From WGAL01 sp964570865 (GTDB lineage Bacteria > Bacteroidota > Ignavibacteria > Ignavibacteriales > Melioribacteraceae): 64,000 nt of DNA. The notes under the pieces were generated by a model. The model was not told where the DNA came from, searched no databases, and saw only the letters and a list, made by a program, of their open reading frames with translations. Numbering within the stretch: position 1 is the stretch's first letter; every line of letters starts with the position of its first letter. A program made the translations under genes and the position numbers. Below, piece by piece: positions 23,652-33,123 of this stretch. The stretch lies in contig CAZMZM010000005.1 in NCBI GenBank assembly GCA_964570865.1, positions 3,165 through 67,164 on the forward strand, written 5' to 3'.

Positions 23652-25706
23652 CTATTTCTGTAATAAAATCAAATCGGAAAGTATATGCCCTGTTTCTTCC
23701 AACAACGGATCCTCGGTCTTTAAATCCTTTTTATCTTTTTGGGGATTCAGTTTTTCTCTCTCTTTTTTTCTTTCCTTTTTCTTCAATTCTCTTTTTTTCT
23801 TCTCTTCTTTCCTGATCTTTTCATTTAACGAAAACGTTTTCTTATCCTTGTTTGCATAGTATTCTTTAATGTCGTCTTCCATAAATTTGAATTCAACATT
23901 GTTTTTTATACGGCTCTGATGTTTCTTGTTTAACTCCGGAACAGCGCCTGACAAATCAGAGAACGGTGTAAACCAAGCCGGAGCAATCGTATCCCAAGGT
24001 AAAGCCGACGGATTTGCACTTTCGCCATTATGTTGAGGATCGCGGATTGAAGGAAATTTTATATCCGGGATTACTCCTTTTTCCTGCGTACTGCTCCCGG
24101 TTACTCTGTAAAATTTGGCGATGGTAAGTTTTAGCGAACCGATTTTTTGCTCAGGAGTTTCGGGAATTATTCTACGTAAGTCAATCATATTCTGGACCGT
24201 CCCTTTTCCGTAGGTTTGTTCGCCTACAATTATGCCGCGTCCGTAATCTTGTATTGCCCCCGAAAAAATCTCCGATGCCGATGCGCTGTATTTATTGACC
24301 ATAACTATCATGGGCCCATCATAAACAATTTGCGGGTCGGGATCGTTTTCAACATCAACCTTTCCCGTTACGTTCTTAATCTGAACAACAGGACCGCTCT
24401 TAATGAACAAGCCGGTTAATTGAATTGCCTCTTGCAACGAGCCTCCTCCGTCGTTGCGCAAATCAATTATTAAGCCTTTAATATTAGCTGTCTTTAATGA
24501 ATCAAGCAACCGCCGAACATCAAGCGAGGTGCTGGATATATCTTTTCCTTTATTTTTACCGCCAAAGTTTGTGTAGAACTCGGGAATTGTAATAACGCCA
24601 AGCTTAAACTCTTTTCCGTTTTCTTTAATATTTATTACTTTTGCTTTTGCCGCTTGGTCTTCGAGTTTTATTTTATCTCTAATTAAGTCTATTTCAACCG
24701 GAGGCGCATCTGGGTCTGCGTCGGGATGAATAATTTGTAAACGAACCAATGTTCCCTTTTTTCCGCGAATGAGTTGAACAACATCGTCAATTCTCCATCC
24801 GATAACGTCAATCCATTCTCCATCTTTGCCTTGAGCAACGGCAGCAATTTTATCATCAACTTTAATTTCTCCGCTTTTGGCCGCCGGTCCGCCGGGAATT
24901 ATCCGAACGATTGTGGTATAATCATCTTTGATTGTTAGCGAAGCACCGATACCTTCAAGCGATAAGGACATCCCAATCTTGAAGTTTTCCGAATCGCGCG
25001 GAGAAAAGTAATTTGTGTGCGGATCTTCCATATAACAAACCGCATTCATGAAAAGCTGAAAAACATCTTCCGAGTCGTACTGCAAAAGAAGTTTATGAAA
25101 ACGGTGAAATCTTTTCCGTAGCGTTTCGACTGCCTTCTCTTTTTTCTTTCCGTTAAGCAATAGACTTAGTTCGTCGTTCTTTAACTTCTTGCGCCAAATT
25201 TCATTTAGTTCCGATTCCGTTTTTGCCCAAGCGTTGTCGCTTCTGTCAGGGGCATAATTTTCATCGATAGTAAAATCAAAACCTTTATCCAATTGGCGGT
25301 CGATTAATTTAATCCTTTCGGTTAAACGTTTTTTAAATAGATTAAATATTTTATAAGCCGGAATTAGATTCCCGTTATAAAGGTCGTCATCAAGTTCGTT
25401 TTTATATTGATTAAACTTGTCAATGTCGCTCTGCAGAAAGTACATCCTTTGATTGTCAAGACGCTTAAAATAATTATTATAAATAACTTCGGAAAGAGAA
25501 TCGTTCAAGGATTGTCTTCTGTAATGGTAACGAGTCAGGAGACGCACAATGGTTTCGGCTATCTGGGGATGCTTTGCCCAAGGCATTATAACTTTATTGG
25601 TGTCTATTACGGCATTCTTTTTTATTAAGTCTTCGGTAGTTTGTGCTTGCACGTTTGACAAAAAGATAAAGAACAACAAAAACAACAGACTAGAAAATTT
25701 TTTCAT
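23652..25706 (-). CDS. prc: Tail-specific protease Prc/CtpA-type (S41)
   Basis: 684 residues, close to E. coli Prc (682). A signal peptide spans residues 1-21 (MKKFSSLLFLLFFIFLSNVQA), so it is periplasmic. The order is N-terminal helical domain, PDZ (about 235-320, GIGASLTI ... GGPAAKSGEI), then the S41 core with the Ser-Lys dyad in KYSASASEIF and TYGKGTVQ, and a C-terminal DUF3340-like Lys/Glu-rich tail. It trims or degrades proteins from their C-termini. The chosen ATG at 25706 has GAGG six nt upstream; the frame extends 18 codons further to 25760 without support. Convergent with recQ and divergent from cmoA. Confidence 0.95.
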   Translation of the reverse strand: MKKFSSLLFLLFFIFLSNVQAQTTEDLIKKNAVIDTNKVIMPWAKHPQIAETIVRLLTRYHYRRQSLNDSLSEVIYNNYFKRLDNQRMYFLQSDIDKFNQYKNELDDDLYNGNLIPAYKIFNLFKKRLTERIKLIDRQLDKGFDFTIDENYAPDRSDNAWAKTESELNEIWRKKLKNDELSLLLNGKKKEKAVETLRKRFHRFHKLLLQYDSEDVFQLFMNAVCYMEDPHTNYFSPRDSENFKIGMSLSLEGIGASLTIKDDYTTIVRIIPGGPAAKSGEIKVDDKIAAVAQGKDGEWIDVIGWRIDDVVQLIRGKKGTLVRLQIIHPDADPDAPPVEIDLIRDKIKLEDQAAKAKVINIKENGKEFKLGVITIPEFYTNFGGKNKGKDISSTSLDVRRLLDSLKTANIKGLIIDLRNDGGGSLQEAIQLTGLFIKSGPVVQIKNVTGKVDVENDPDPQIVYDGPMIVMVNKYSASASEIFSGAIQDYGRGIIVGEQTYGKGTVQNMIDLRRIIPETPEQKIGSLKLTIAKFYRVTGSSTQEKGVIPDIKFPSIRDPQHNGESANPSALPWDTIAPAWFTPFSDLSGAVPELNKKHQSRIKNNVEFKFMEDDIKEYYANKDKKTFSLNEKIRKEEKKKRELKKKERKKEREKLNPQKDKKDLKTEDPLLEETGHILSDLILLQK

Positions 25707-25835
25707 TTTTTCCTCAAATATTTCAGTACTAAACATTTTATCTAAATAATAGTTCCTCAAGATAAAGTATTTTTTTAATTTTATAAATTAAAACAGTTAT
25801 AAACAGCAGCAATAAAATATAAACGAACTATTAAA

Positions 25836-26567
25836 ATGAAAACAAAAAAAGACAATGTTTTTTCCGAGCCTCTTTCGCAAATAGTAGATTTTAAATTTGA
25901 TGAAAAAGTGGCGAATATTTTTGAAGATATGTTAAAGCGTTCCATTCCCGGATACGCTTCCACAATTTCGACAATTGGATTAATTGCAGACAGATTTTTT
26001 CAATCGGGAACCAACTGTTACGATTTGGGTTCTTCTCTCGGTGCCGCCACGCTTGCGATAAGAAGAAAAATAGATGGCAGAAACGGCAAAATTATTGCTG
26101 TTGATAATTCAAAACAGATGATTGCGAGAAGCAAAGAATATATCAATGCGGATAATTCTCAAACTCCCGTAGAACTTATTTGCGGGGATGTGAGGGACAT
26201 TACAATAAAAAATGCTTCTTTAATTATTCTAAATTTCACTTTACAATTCATTTCGCCCAATGACAGAACAGCCTTACTTCAAAAAATTTATGACGGGCTG
26301 CTTCCCGGCGGAATAGTATTAATCTCTGAAAAAATTAAATTTGAAAATAAAGCCGAAGATAAGCTAATGATTGATTTATATTACGATTTCAAACGCCTGA
26401 ATGGTTACAGCGAATTGGAGATTAGCCAAAAACGGGATGCCTTGGAAAATGTAATGATTGTTGACACAATGAAAACTCATCAAGCCAGAGCTAAAAAATG
26501 TGGCTTTAACAACTTCTATCTTTGGTTCAGAACTTTTAACTTTATCTCCTATTTTTTAATTAAATAA
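25836..26567 (+). CDS. cmoA: Carboxy-SAM synthase CmoA
   Basis: 243-residue cytosolic enzyme that makes carboxy-S-adenosylmethionine from SAM and prephenate. The CmoA wording is clear: DNVFSEPL, FDEKVANIFEDMLKRSIPGY, CYDLGSSLGAATLAIRR (SAM site) and VLISEKIKFE. Length matches E. coli CmoA (247). cmoB follows after 7 bp, so the pair forms an operon that installs 5-oxyacetic acid on uridine 34 of tRNAs. Confidence 0.95.
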   Translation: MKTKKDNVFSEPLSQIVDFKFDEKVANIFEDMLKRSIPGYASTISTIGLIADRFFQSGTNCYDLGSSLGAATLAIRRKIDGRNGKIIAVDNSKQMIARSKEYINADNSQTPVELICGDVRDITIKNASLIILNFTLQFISPNDRTALLQKIYDGLLPGGIVLISEKIKFENKAEDKLMIDLYYDFKRLNGYSELEISQKRDALENVMIVDTMKTHQARAKKCGFNNFYLWFRTFNFISYFLIK

Positions 26568-26574
26568 GAATTTC

Positions 26575-27537
26575 GTGCATAAGGAAAAACTACAATCGAA
26601 TTTGACAGAACTCGGATTTCCCGAACTTGCAAAAATTGTCGGGACCGCTTTTGACAAAATAATGTCATCCGCCGATTTTTCAAAGTTCAGTGAAATTATA
26701 CGTTCGTTTCCGTCGGTATTACCTTCCGGCATAAATTGTAATTCGAACGAAGTTATTATCGGCAAACAATCTGATGTAACCAACGGACAACAACAAATTA
26801 TTATTGAGTCGTTAAAAAAACTTTCTCCTTGGAGGAAAGGTCCTTTCAACATTTTCGGAACCCGAATAGATGCGGAATGGCGTTCCGACATGAAATTTGC
26901 CCGAATGGAGAAGAGCGGTTTTGATTTTAGCGGAAAAACAATTTTGGACATTGGAAGCGGAAACGGTTACTATGCTTATCGTTTGTTCGGCAAGGGCGCT
27001 AAAGCCATTATCGGAGTAGAACCGTATTTGTTAAACTTTGCACAGTTTTCTTTCCTAAAAAAACTTACTCCGGATATTCCTATCGACGTTATTCCATGCG
27101 GTATTGAATCCCTCCCGAAAAACTACAAGCGATTTGATGTTGTTCTTTCCATGGGCGTTTTTTATCACAGAAAATCTCCTTTTGACCATCTTGCGGAATT
27201 AAGAAATCTTGCCGATTCGGAAGGAACGATATTTTTGGAAACACTTGTAATCGATGGAAAAGAAGGGGAAGTTTTCGTTCCCGAAAAAAGATACGCTAAG
27301 ATGCGAAACGTGTGGTTTATTCCAACCGTTAAAACCTTAACCGCTTGGTTAAAACGAGCTAAATATAAAAACATCAAGGTTTTGGACGTTACACAAACCA
27401 CCGTTACCGAACAACGCAAAACCGAATGGATGACTTACGAATCTTTAAGCAACTTCCTTGACGGAACAAATCCCTCACTAACGGTTGAAGGTTATCCGGC
27501 TCCAAAACGAGCAATGATTTTAGCCGAAGTGGATTAA
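26575..27537 (+). CDS. cmoB: tRNA U34 carboxymethyltransferase CmoB
   Basis: 320 residues starting at GTG 26575. CmoB transfers the carboxymethyl group from carboxy-SAM to 5-hydroxyuridine 34. Typical blocks: SPWRKGPFNIFGTRIDAEWRS at the substrate end (seen in shorter pieces), TILDIGSGNGYYAYR for cofactor binding, VLSMGVFYHRKSPFDHL, FIPTVKTLTAWLKRA. Length equals the E. coli enzyme (323). It is paired with cmoA 7 bp upstream. The hydroxylation partner TrhO or TrhP is not in the window. Confidence 0.95.
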   Translation: MHKEKLQSNLTELGFPELAKIVGTAFDKIMSSADFSKFSEIIRSFPSVLPSGINCNSNEVIIGKQSDVTNGQQQIIIESLKKLSPWRKGPFNIFGTRIDAEWRSDMKFARMEKSGFDFSGKTILDIGSGNGYYAYRLFGKGAKAIIGVEPYLLNFAQFSFLKKLTPDIPIDVIPCGIESLPKNYKRFDVVLSMGVFYHRKSPFDHLAELRNLADSEGTIFLETLVIDGKEGEVFVPEKRYAKMRNVWFIPTVKTLTAWLKRAKYKNIKVLDVTQTTVTEQRKTEWMTYESLSNFLDGTNPSLTVEGYPAPKRAMILAEVD

Positions 27538-27636
27538 TTACTCTTACCGGAAATAATTGAAGTTACATTAACTGAAATTTTACTATTTTTGCAATCTCGT
27601 TCTTTAGCTGTTTTTCTTTTACTATCGCAAATTTCT

Positions 27637-27657
27637 TCTTTTCGCTTCGAAAAGAAC
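27637..27657. other. Perfect 9-bp palindrome between cmoB and the GT2 gene
   Basis: TTCTTTTCG (27637-27645) and CGAAAAGAA (27649-27657) flank a CTT loop. No T-run follows directly, so it is a weak terminator candidate; it may be an operator in the 178-bp space before the GT2 operon. Confidence 0.35.
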
Positions 27658-27715
27658 ATTACTCAAATTTTTATTTCTATATTTTTCATGATTAAATTTT
27701 CAGAGAACTAAATCT

Positions 27716-29188
27716 ATGTTATTAAATAAAATATTGTTAGGCACATACGGACTTTTCCTTTTTATTCTGTTTATTTACTCTCTCAACAGTTTGCTGCTTC
27801 TTATCTACTATAGAAAAAAGCGAAACAGTGATCCGGTAAAGCTGAGCATTTTAGATTTTAAACAAGTTACCATACAACTCCCGATTTTTAATGAGATGTA
27901 TGTTGCCGAGCGTTTGATAAAAGCTGTTTGCGAGATAGAATACCCCAAACACTTACTTGAAATTCAGGTACTTGACGACTCAACCGACGAAACCAAGGAG
28001 ATAATTGACAGAATTGTTGAATTAAAAGCATCCGAGGGATTTAACATTAAAACAATTCGAAGGAAAAACAGAACCGGTTACAAAGCGGGAGCCTTAAAAA
28101 ACGGATTATTAAGCGCTTCCGGAGAATTTATTGCAATTTTTGATGCGGACTTTATTCCCGCTCCGGATTTTTTACTTAGAACTCTTCCGTACTTTCATTC
28201 CGAAAAAATCGGGATGGTGCAAACACGCTGGGGACATTTAAACGAGAATTTTTCTTTTCTGACAATGCTTCAAGCGTTAGCTTTGAACGGACATTTTGTG
28301 ATTGAACAAACCGTCAGAAACAAGAAAGGATTTTTCATTAACTTTAACGGCACCGGCGGAGTATGGAAAAAATCGTGCATTATCGATGCCGGAAATTGGC
28401 ATGAAGATACTGTTGCCGAAGATGTTGACTTAAGCTATCGAGCGCAGCTTAGAGGATGGTTGTTTGTTTATCTTAACAATTATACTACTCAAGCCGAACT
28501 TCCGGTCGAGATGAATGCGCTGAAAACTCAACAGTACAGATGGACAAAAGGAACCGTGCAGGCTGCCCGTAAATTACTTCCTCAACTGTGGAAAAGCGGT
28601 GAACCTTTAGAAAGAAAACTGCAAGGAACTTTTCACCTAACAAGCTCTTTTGTTTTTCCTTTTATTCTGATGCTCGGCATTTTTACATTACCGATGATTC
28701 TTCTGAAATCACTTCACGTTTTCAACGATTATTTTAATTTTCTTTCCTTCTTTATTGTGTCCCTCTTTGCTTCATTTACGTTTTATCTCTATGCTCAAAA
28801 AGAAATCTACACAAATTGGAAAAAGAAAATATTACTCTTCCCCCTTTTCTTAATCGGGAGTATGGGATTTGCAATTAACAACACAAAAGCGGTAATTGAA
28901 GGTTTGTTCAGTAACAACAACGAATTTGTTCGTACTCCAAAGTTTAACATTACGCAAAAAGAAGATAGTTTTTTTGATAAAAAGTATTTCTCCCGTAAAA
29001 AAATATCATCCGTTACGCTTGTTGAATTATTCTTGGCATTTTACAGTTTAACTTCAATTCTTGTAGCAATTAATTTAAAAGAATATTCCGCAATTCCTTT
29101 TGCTCTTATGTATTTTTTAGGATTTACAATTATTTTTTATTTATCATTTAAAAGTAATTTTATTCAAAAACGTTGGAGAAAGAGTTGA
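27716..29188 (+). CDS. Family 2 processive-type glycosyltransferase, membrane bound
   Basis: 490 residues: N-terminal membrane helix (about 5-30), a large cytoplasmic GT-A domain and several C-terminal helices. Catalytic pattern of cellulose-synthase-like enzymes: LDDSTDE, DxD in IFDADFIP, the TED-like VAEDVDLSYR and QxxRW as QQYRWTKG. Also seen are MVQTRWGHLN and FNGTGGVWKK. This is close to the beta-glycan synthase or glucomannan-type proteins (CESA_CaSu-like) common in this phylum; the exact polymer or lipid acceptor is unknown. It starts an operon in which the next gene overlaps its stop. It could also act in glycolipid synthesis. Confidence 0.88.
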   Translation: MLLNKILLGTYGLFLFILFIYSLNSLLLLIYYRKKRNSDPVKLSILDFKQVTIQLPIFNEMYVAERLIKAVCEIEYPKHLLEIQVLDDSTDETKEIIDRIVELKASEGFNIKTIRRKNRTGYKAGALKNGLLSASGEFIAIFDADFIPAPDFLLRTLPYFHSEKIGMVQTRWGHLNENFSFLTMLQALALNGHFVIEQTVRNKKGFFINFNGTGGVWKKSCIIDAGNWHEDTVAEDVDLSYRAQLRGWLFVYLNNYTTQAELPVEMNALKTQQYRWTKGTVQAARKLLPQLWKSGEPLERKLQGTFHLTSSFVFPFILMLGIFTLPMILLKSLHVFNDYFNFLSFFIVSLFASFTFYLYAQKEIYTNWKKKILLFPLFLIGSMGFAINNTKAVIEGLFSNNNEFVRTPKFNITQKEDSFFDKKYFSRKKISSVTLVELFLAFYSLTSILVAINLKEYSAIPFALMYFLGFTIIFYLSFKSNFIQKRWRKS

Positions 29189-29736
29189 GTGAAAATTCAA
29201 AGTTATCGGATAAAGCGGAGTTAATTTACAAGTTTGATAATTCAACACCCCTGTTTGCGGTTGTTGCCGAAAAACATCTTGCGGAAAATAATTTTGATAT
29301 GGCTGAAACAATTTTGAGAAAAGGGCTTGCGGATTATCCTGATTACCCTTCTGCTTATTTAATTTTAGCCCGAGTATTATTCAAAATGAACAAACCTGAA
29401 GAAGCTAAAGAGGTTTATGAAAAAGGCTATTCCCTATTTGAAAACGAACAAACAAAAATTTTCTTTGAAGAATTATTTTCGGGAAGTGAACAGGTAAAAG
29501 AAGAAGATAATCCGATATTAAAAGAAATTAATGAAGAAATTCTACCTGAGAAAGAGACCTCGGAATCGGAAGAAGAATTCATATCCGATACATTGGCAGC
29601 TGTTTATTTCGCACAAGGTGCTTTTCGAGAAGCTTTGGAAATGTATGAAAAGTTAATGAGCAAATCTCCTGAAAAGGAAGCGTTTTATTCCGAAAAAATT
29701 GAGGAAGTAAAGCAGAAGTTAAATTCGGAAAGTTAA
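29185..29736 (+). CDS. Tetratricopeptide repeat protein
   Basis: 183 residues. A TPR-like block near residues 40-90 (ETILRKGLADYPDYPSAYL, KPEEAKEVYEKGY) and another near 135-175 (LAAVYFAQGAFREALEMYEKL) are separated by a Glu-rich acidic stretch. No signal peptide or membrane helix. The start is uncertain: TTG 29185 forms a TTGA overlap with the GT2 stop and has GGAG about 6 nt upstream, which I prefer over the in-frame TTG at 29173. It probably serves as a scaffold for the neighbouring glycosyltransferase, inferred only from coupling. Confidence 0.82.
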   Translation: MSENSKLSDKAELIYKFDNSTPLFAVVAEKHLAENNFDMAETILRKGLADYPDYPSAYLILARVLFKMNKPEEAKEVYEKGYSLFENEQTKIFFEELFSGSEQVKEEDNPILKEINEEILPEKETSESEEEFISDTLAAVYFAQGAFREALEMYEKLMSKSPEKEAFYSEKIEEVKQKLNSES

Positions 29737-29739
29737 TTA

Positions 29740-30351
29740 ATGAATATAGACGGAGCAAAAAAACTTGACCGTAAATTTTATCTGAACGATACGTTAGAGG
29801 TTGCTAAAAAGCTTTTGGGTAAAACGTTTGTTCGGGTTTTAAACGGAGTTACGCTTGCAGGAAAAATAACGGAAACCGAAGCCTACGTCGGAGCAGTTGA
29901 TAAATCAGCTCACAGTTTTAACGGAAAAACAAAACGAAATGAAGTTATGTTTGCAGAAGGCGGACATCTTTATGTTTACTTTACTTACGGAATGTATTTT
30001 TGTGCAAATGTTGTTACCGGTAAAGCGGGGGTCGGTGATGCCGTTCTGCTGCGTTCTATGGAGCCGCTTCATGGTTTATCTCTGCTTTCAAAAAATCGAT
30101 TTGGTAAGACCGAAATAACTAAGCGGGAAGAAATAAACCTTTTGAACGGACCGGCAAAAATTTGTATGGCATTTAACATTACAAAAAATGAAAATGGCGT
30201 CGATTTATTAGGCAATGAGTTATTTATTTTAGATTCCGAATCTGTACCCGAACAAAAAATAATGACAACCGAGCGCGTAGGTATTTCAAAATCAAAAGAT
30301 TTGCCGTGGCGATTCTATATTAGAAAAAGTAATTTTATATCAAAAAAATGA
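29740..30351 (+). CDS. 3-methyladenine DNA glycosylase (AAG/MPG family)
   Basis: 203-residue monofunctional base-excision enzyme that removes alkylated purines. Family marks: KLLGKTFVR, catalytic Glu in ITETEAYVG, HSFNGKTKRN, LYVYFTYGMYFCANVV (minor-groove wedge Tyr region) and LLNGPAKICMAFNI. Length fits the family (about 200). It starts 3 bp after the TPR gene and overlaps the GT9 gene by ATGA, so a DNA-repair gene is embedded in an envelope operon, probably by transcriptional convenience. Confidence 0.95.
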   Translation: MNIDGAKKLDRKFYLNDTLEVAKKLLGKTFVRVLNGVTLAGKITETEAYVGAVDKSAHSFNGKTKRNEVMFAEGGHLYVYFTYGMYFCANVVTGKAGVGDAVLLRSMEPLHGLSLLSKNRFGKTEITKREEINLLNGPAKICMAFNITKNENGVDLLGNELFILDSESVPEQKIMTTERVGISKSKDLPWRFYIRKSNFISKK

Positions 30352-31376
30352 CTCCCCCTAAAAACATATTAATTGTAAGAACCGACAGAATAGGAGACTT
30401 GGTTTTAACTCTTCCTATTGCCGGATTAATAAAAAAACATTTTCATGAAAGCAAAGTTACTTTTCTGATTGACTCTTACACTATTCCGATTATCAAAAAT
30501 CATCCCGATATTGACGAATATATAGTTTATGAAAAGAGTAAAGAGTTGTTGCGTCTAATTAAAGATAAAAATTTTGATACGGCAATTCTTGTTCATCCCA
30601 CATTTTATCTGGCCAAGTTGCTTTATTCTGCAAAAATTCCGGTCAGAATTTCCTCCGGTTATCGTTGGTATTCCTTTCTGTTTACCGATAAAATTTTTGA
30701 ACATCGTAAATACGGCACTAAACATGAACTTGAACATAATGTGGAATTACTAACTCCTTTGGGAATTAAGGAAAATATTAACAGGGAAAATGTAGCATTT
30801 AATATACATCCGGACTCAAAGGCAATACAGCATGTAACCCAAAAGCTAAAATTTCATGATTTTTCTCCGTCTCGTAAAACCATTATTATTCATCCGGGAA
30901 GCAGAGGAAGCGCAATTGATCTTCCGGAAAATAAGTTTAAAGAACTTATTTCTTCTCTGGCACAACTATTGAAGTATAACATAATATTAACAGGAAGTAA
31001 TTCTGAAATAGAGCTCTGTGAAAGATTGGCAATCGGAAATAACGCCATTAATCTATCGGGAAAATTTTCACTCGAAGAACTAATTGCGCTCATTTCAATA
31101 AGTGATTTATTTGTTGCAAACTCCACCGGTCCGCTTCATATAGCGGCGGCTTTAGGGAAACCGGTAGTTGGGTTTTATCCTCCGGTCCCGGCGCTTTCTG
31201 CAACAAGATGGGGACCTTACACAAATAAAAAAGCTCTTTTTATTCCCGATATGCCATGTAAAGATAAATGCACTAAGGATGAATGTATAAAGCTTAACTG
31301 CATGAATTCAATTGAAACACAGAATGTTCTTGAATCGATAACTGAAATAATGAAAAAAAGAGAAGGAAAATTTTGA
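30348..31376 (+). CDS. Glycosyltransferase family 9 (heptosyltransferase-like)
   Basis: 342 residues, GT-B fold. N-terminal ILIVRTDRIGDLVLTLPI is the GT9 acceptor-side signature; the donor half has IIIHPGSRGS, ILTGSNSEIELCE and FVANSTGPLHIAAALGKPVVGFYPP. A Cys-rich stretch (CKDKCTKDECIKLNC) near the C-terminus is unusual for the core but is found in some GT9 proteins. GT9 enzymes add heptose or similar sugars to lipopolysaccharide core at the inner membrane. ATGA overlap with the glycosylase and TTGA overlap with the DUF3108 gene. Confidence 0.9.
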   Translation: MTPPKNILIVRTDRIGDLVLTLPIAGLIKKHFHESKVTFLIDSYTIPIIKNHPDIDEYIVYEKSKELLRLIKDKNFDTAILVHPTFYLAKLLYSAKIPVRISSGYRWYSFLFTDKIFEHRKYGTKHELEHNVELLTPLGIKENINRENVAFNIHPDSKAIQHVTQKLKFHDFSPSRKTIIIHPGSRGSAIDLPENKFKELISSLAQLLKYNIILTGSNSEIELCERLAIGNNAINLSGKFSLEELIALISISDLFVANSTGPLHIAAALGKPVVGFYPPVPALSATRWGPYTNKKALFIPDMPCKDKCTKDECIKLNCMNSIETQNVLESITEIMKKREGKF

Positions 31377-32155
31377 AAAAACTTTCATTAATATTATTTG
31401 TAATCGGTTTTATTACAATTAATGCTCAAGTTGTAAAACAACTCAAATCCAAACCGAATAATGCCTTTAGAACAGGTGAAAAATTGACTTTTGATGTTGA
31501 TTACGGTTTTATATCAGTCGGAGAAGCTGAAATTTTTATTCCCGAGAAAAAGAAAATCATGTTTAGAAATTCTTTCCACGTTACTTTTAAAGTAAAATCA
31601 AAACCTTTTTTCGATTTCTTTTTTAAAGTTCGCGATAAATACGAAACCTATATCGATTCTGCCGCACTCGTTCCCTGGCGTTTTGAACAGCATGTAAAAG
31701 AAGGAAAATACCAAAAAGATTATGGCGCATTTTTTAATCACACAAAAAATGTAGCTATTCATGATAATAAGGAATATCCGATTACCGATTCAACTCAGGA
31801 TATTATTTCCGCATTTTTCTATGTAAGAACTTTAGATTTTTCCAACGTAAAACCCGGATATACGGTACATCTACAAAACTTCTTTAATAATAAAATATAT
31901 CCGCTCCGTGTTATCTTCAGAGGGCGGGAAGAAGTCGAAGTGAAATCGGGAACTTTTAAATGTATAAAAATTGAACCTGTAATTACGGATGGAGGTCTTT
32001 TTAAGTCGAAAGGACGAATTTTTATTTGGCTGACGGATGATGAAATAAAAATGCCTGTTAAAGTTGAAGCTGAGATCCCGATTGGAGCAATCGATGCAGA
32101 GCTAAAATCTTACAGCGGTATTTACGGAAATTTAAGCTCAAAGATTTCAGATTAA
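31373..32155 (+). CDS. DUF3108 domain protein, exported
   Basis: 260 residues from a TTG that overlaps the GT9 stop (TTGA). Signal peptide at 1-19 (MKKLSLILFVIGFITINAQ). The rest is a beta-rich DUF3108-type fold: FRTGEKLTFDVDYGFISVGEAEI near the start, VRDKYETYIDS and VEVKSGTFKCIKIEP later. Proteins of this family are periplasmic or outer-membrane associated in Bacteroidota, function unknown. The preceding glycosyltransferases suggest a link to envelope biogenesis. Confidence 0.85.
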   Translation: MKKLSLILFVIGFITINAQVVKQLKSKPNNAFRTGEKLTFDVDYGFISVGEAEIFIPEKKKIMFRNSFHVTFKVKSKPFFDFFFKVRDKYETYIDSAALVPWRFEQHVKEGKYQKDYGAFFNHTKNVAIHDNKEYPITDSTQDIISAFFYVRTLDFSNVKPGYTVHLQNFFNNKIYPLRVIFRGREEVEVKSGTFKCIKIEPVITDGGLFKSKGRIFIWLTDDEIKMPVKVEAEIPIGAIDAELKSYSGIYGNLSSKISD

Positions 32156-32234
32156 TATTTTTACTTTATTAATTTTTAGTAATATTAACAATGTAGATTT
32201 TTTATTTATTAACATTCACATAAAGAGGTGCATC

Positions 32235-32972
32235 ATGAAAAAAACTATTTTGATACTGACAGCATTTGCTTTGGGAATATTTATTAATTCTTGCAGCGAT
32301 TCAATTAATAATCCGGATGAAGAAGAAACAGGGCAAATTGCTCTTTTTACGCTCCCTGCCGGAGCAACAATAAGCATTGACGGAATAATAAAAGGAGTTA
32401 CTCCCGATACTATTACAACAACTGTCGGTTTGCAAAATATTAATTTTAGTTTGGCAAATTATCGTGACACTACAGTAAGAATAGGTGTTTCTGCCGACAA
32501 CATAGAATTGCTTACTGTAAATATGGTGCCAATTAGGAAAAAATACGGATTGGTGAAAATCTGGGAGACCGGAAACAACTCGACTGAAGAGGAACCAAGC
32601 GGTATCGATTTATCCGCAGGAACTTCCGTTTCAATTTCAGGTGCAGACAGTTTATCTTCCGATATGTACTACACCGGTTCTAATTTCACGATTAGAAGCG
32701 CCGGTTATCTTGGAGCGAACTACAGGGTTACATATTTCAAAGTCGGAAGCACAACAAACATCGACGACGGTTTGGATTCACCTAACTATGATGGAACGTG
32801 GGAGTTAAGCATGCCTGATGATGTGGGCAATTACTATTTCCTTTATGATAATGACGGAAACTACACAAAGTTCAAAGTAGTCAATGCCGGAGGAGAAGGA
32901 ACTTGGGACCATCCTAAATGGGTGGAGGTGGAATGGATTTATATTCAGGCTCCGGGAGTTACTTCCTTCTGA
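32235..32972 (+). CDS. PEGA-domain lipoprotein
   Basis: 245 residues. Lipobox at INSC (Cys20) after a signal peptide, so a lipoprotein. Residues about 38-110 form a PEGA domain (LFTLPAGATISIDGIIKG, TPDTITTTVGLQNINF). The remainder, with DDGLDSPNYDGTWELSMPDD and tryptophan-rich blocks, I do not recognise. AGAGGTG precedes the ATG. It is 79 bp after DUF3108 and is followed by a strong terminator, so it closes the operon or stands as its own unit. Confidence 0.85.
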   Translation: MKKTILILTAFALGIFINSCSDSINNPDEEETGQIALFTLPAGATISIDGIIKGVTPDTITTTVGLQNINFSLANYRDTTVRIGVSADNIELLTVNMVPIRKKYGLVKIWETGNNSTEEEPSGIDLSAGTSVSISGADSLSSDMYYTGSNFTIRSAGYLGANYRVTYFKVGSTTNIDDGLDSPNYDGTWELSMPDDVGNYYFLYDNDGNYTKFKVVNAGGEGTWDHPKWVEVEWIYIQAPGVTSF

Positions 32973-32993
32973 TAAAAATTACGTTTTATTTTC

Positions 32994-33019
32994 AGGCGTT
33001 CTTCGGAACGCCTTTTTTT
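32994..33019 (+). terminator. Intrinsic terminator with cUUCGg tetraloop
   Basis: AGGCGTTC (32994-33001), loop TTCG, GAACGCCT (33006-33013), then a T-run to 33019. A perfect 8-bp stem with the extra-stable C(UUCG)G loop, located 22 bp after the PEGA lipoprotein stop. Confidence 0.93.
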
Positions 33020-33123
33020 GTTGAGTAATAATATTAGAAGTTTATACTACAGATTTCTTCTCTTCTCCCGCCATTCTGCGGGATTGGAAAGAGGGTGAAG
33101 CATTAATTAGCAGCAACTTCCAA

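Noticed and set aside
29173..29184. TTG at 29173 as start of the TPR gene
   Set aside because: The Shine-Dalgarno-like GGAG overlaps that codon and fits the TTG at 29185 instead.
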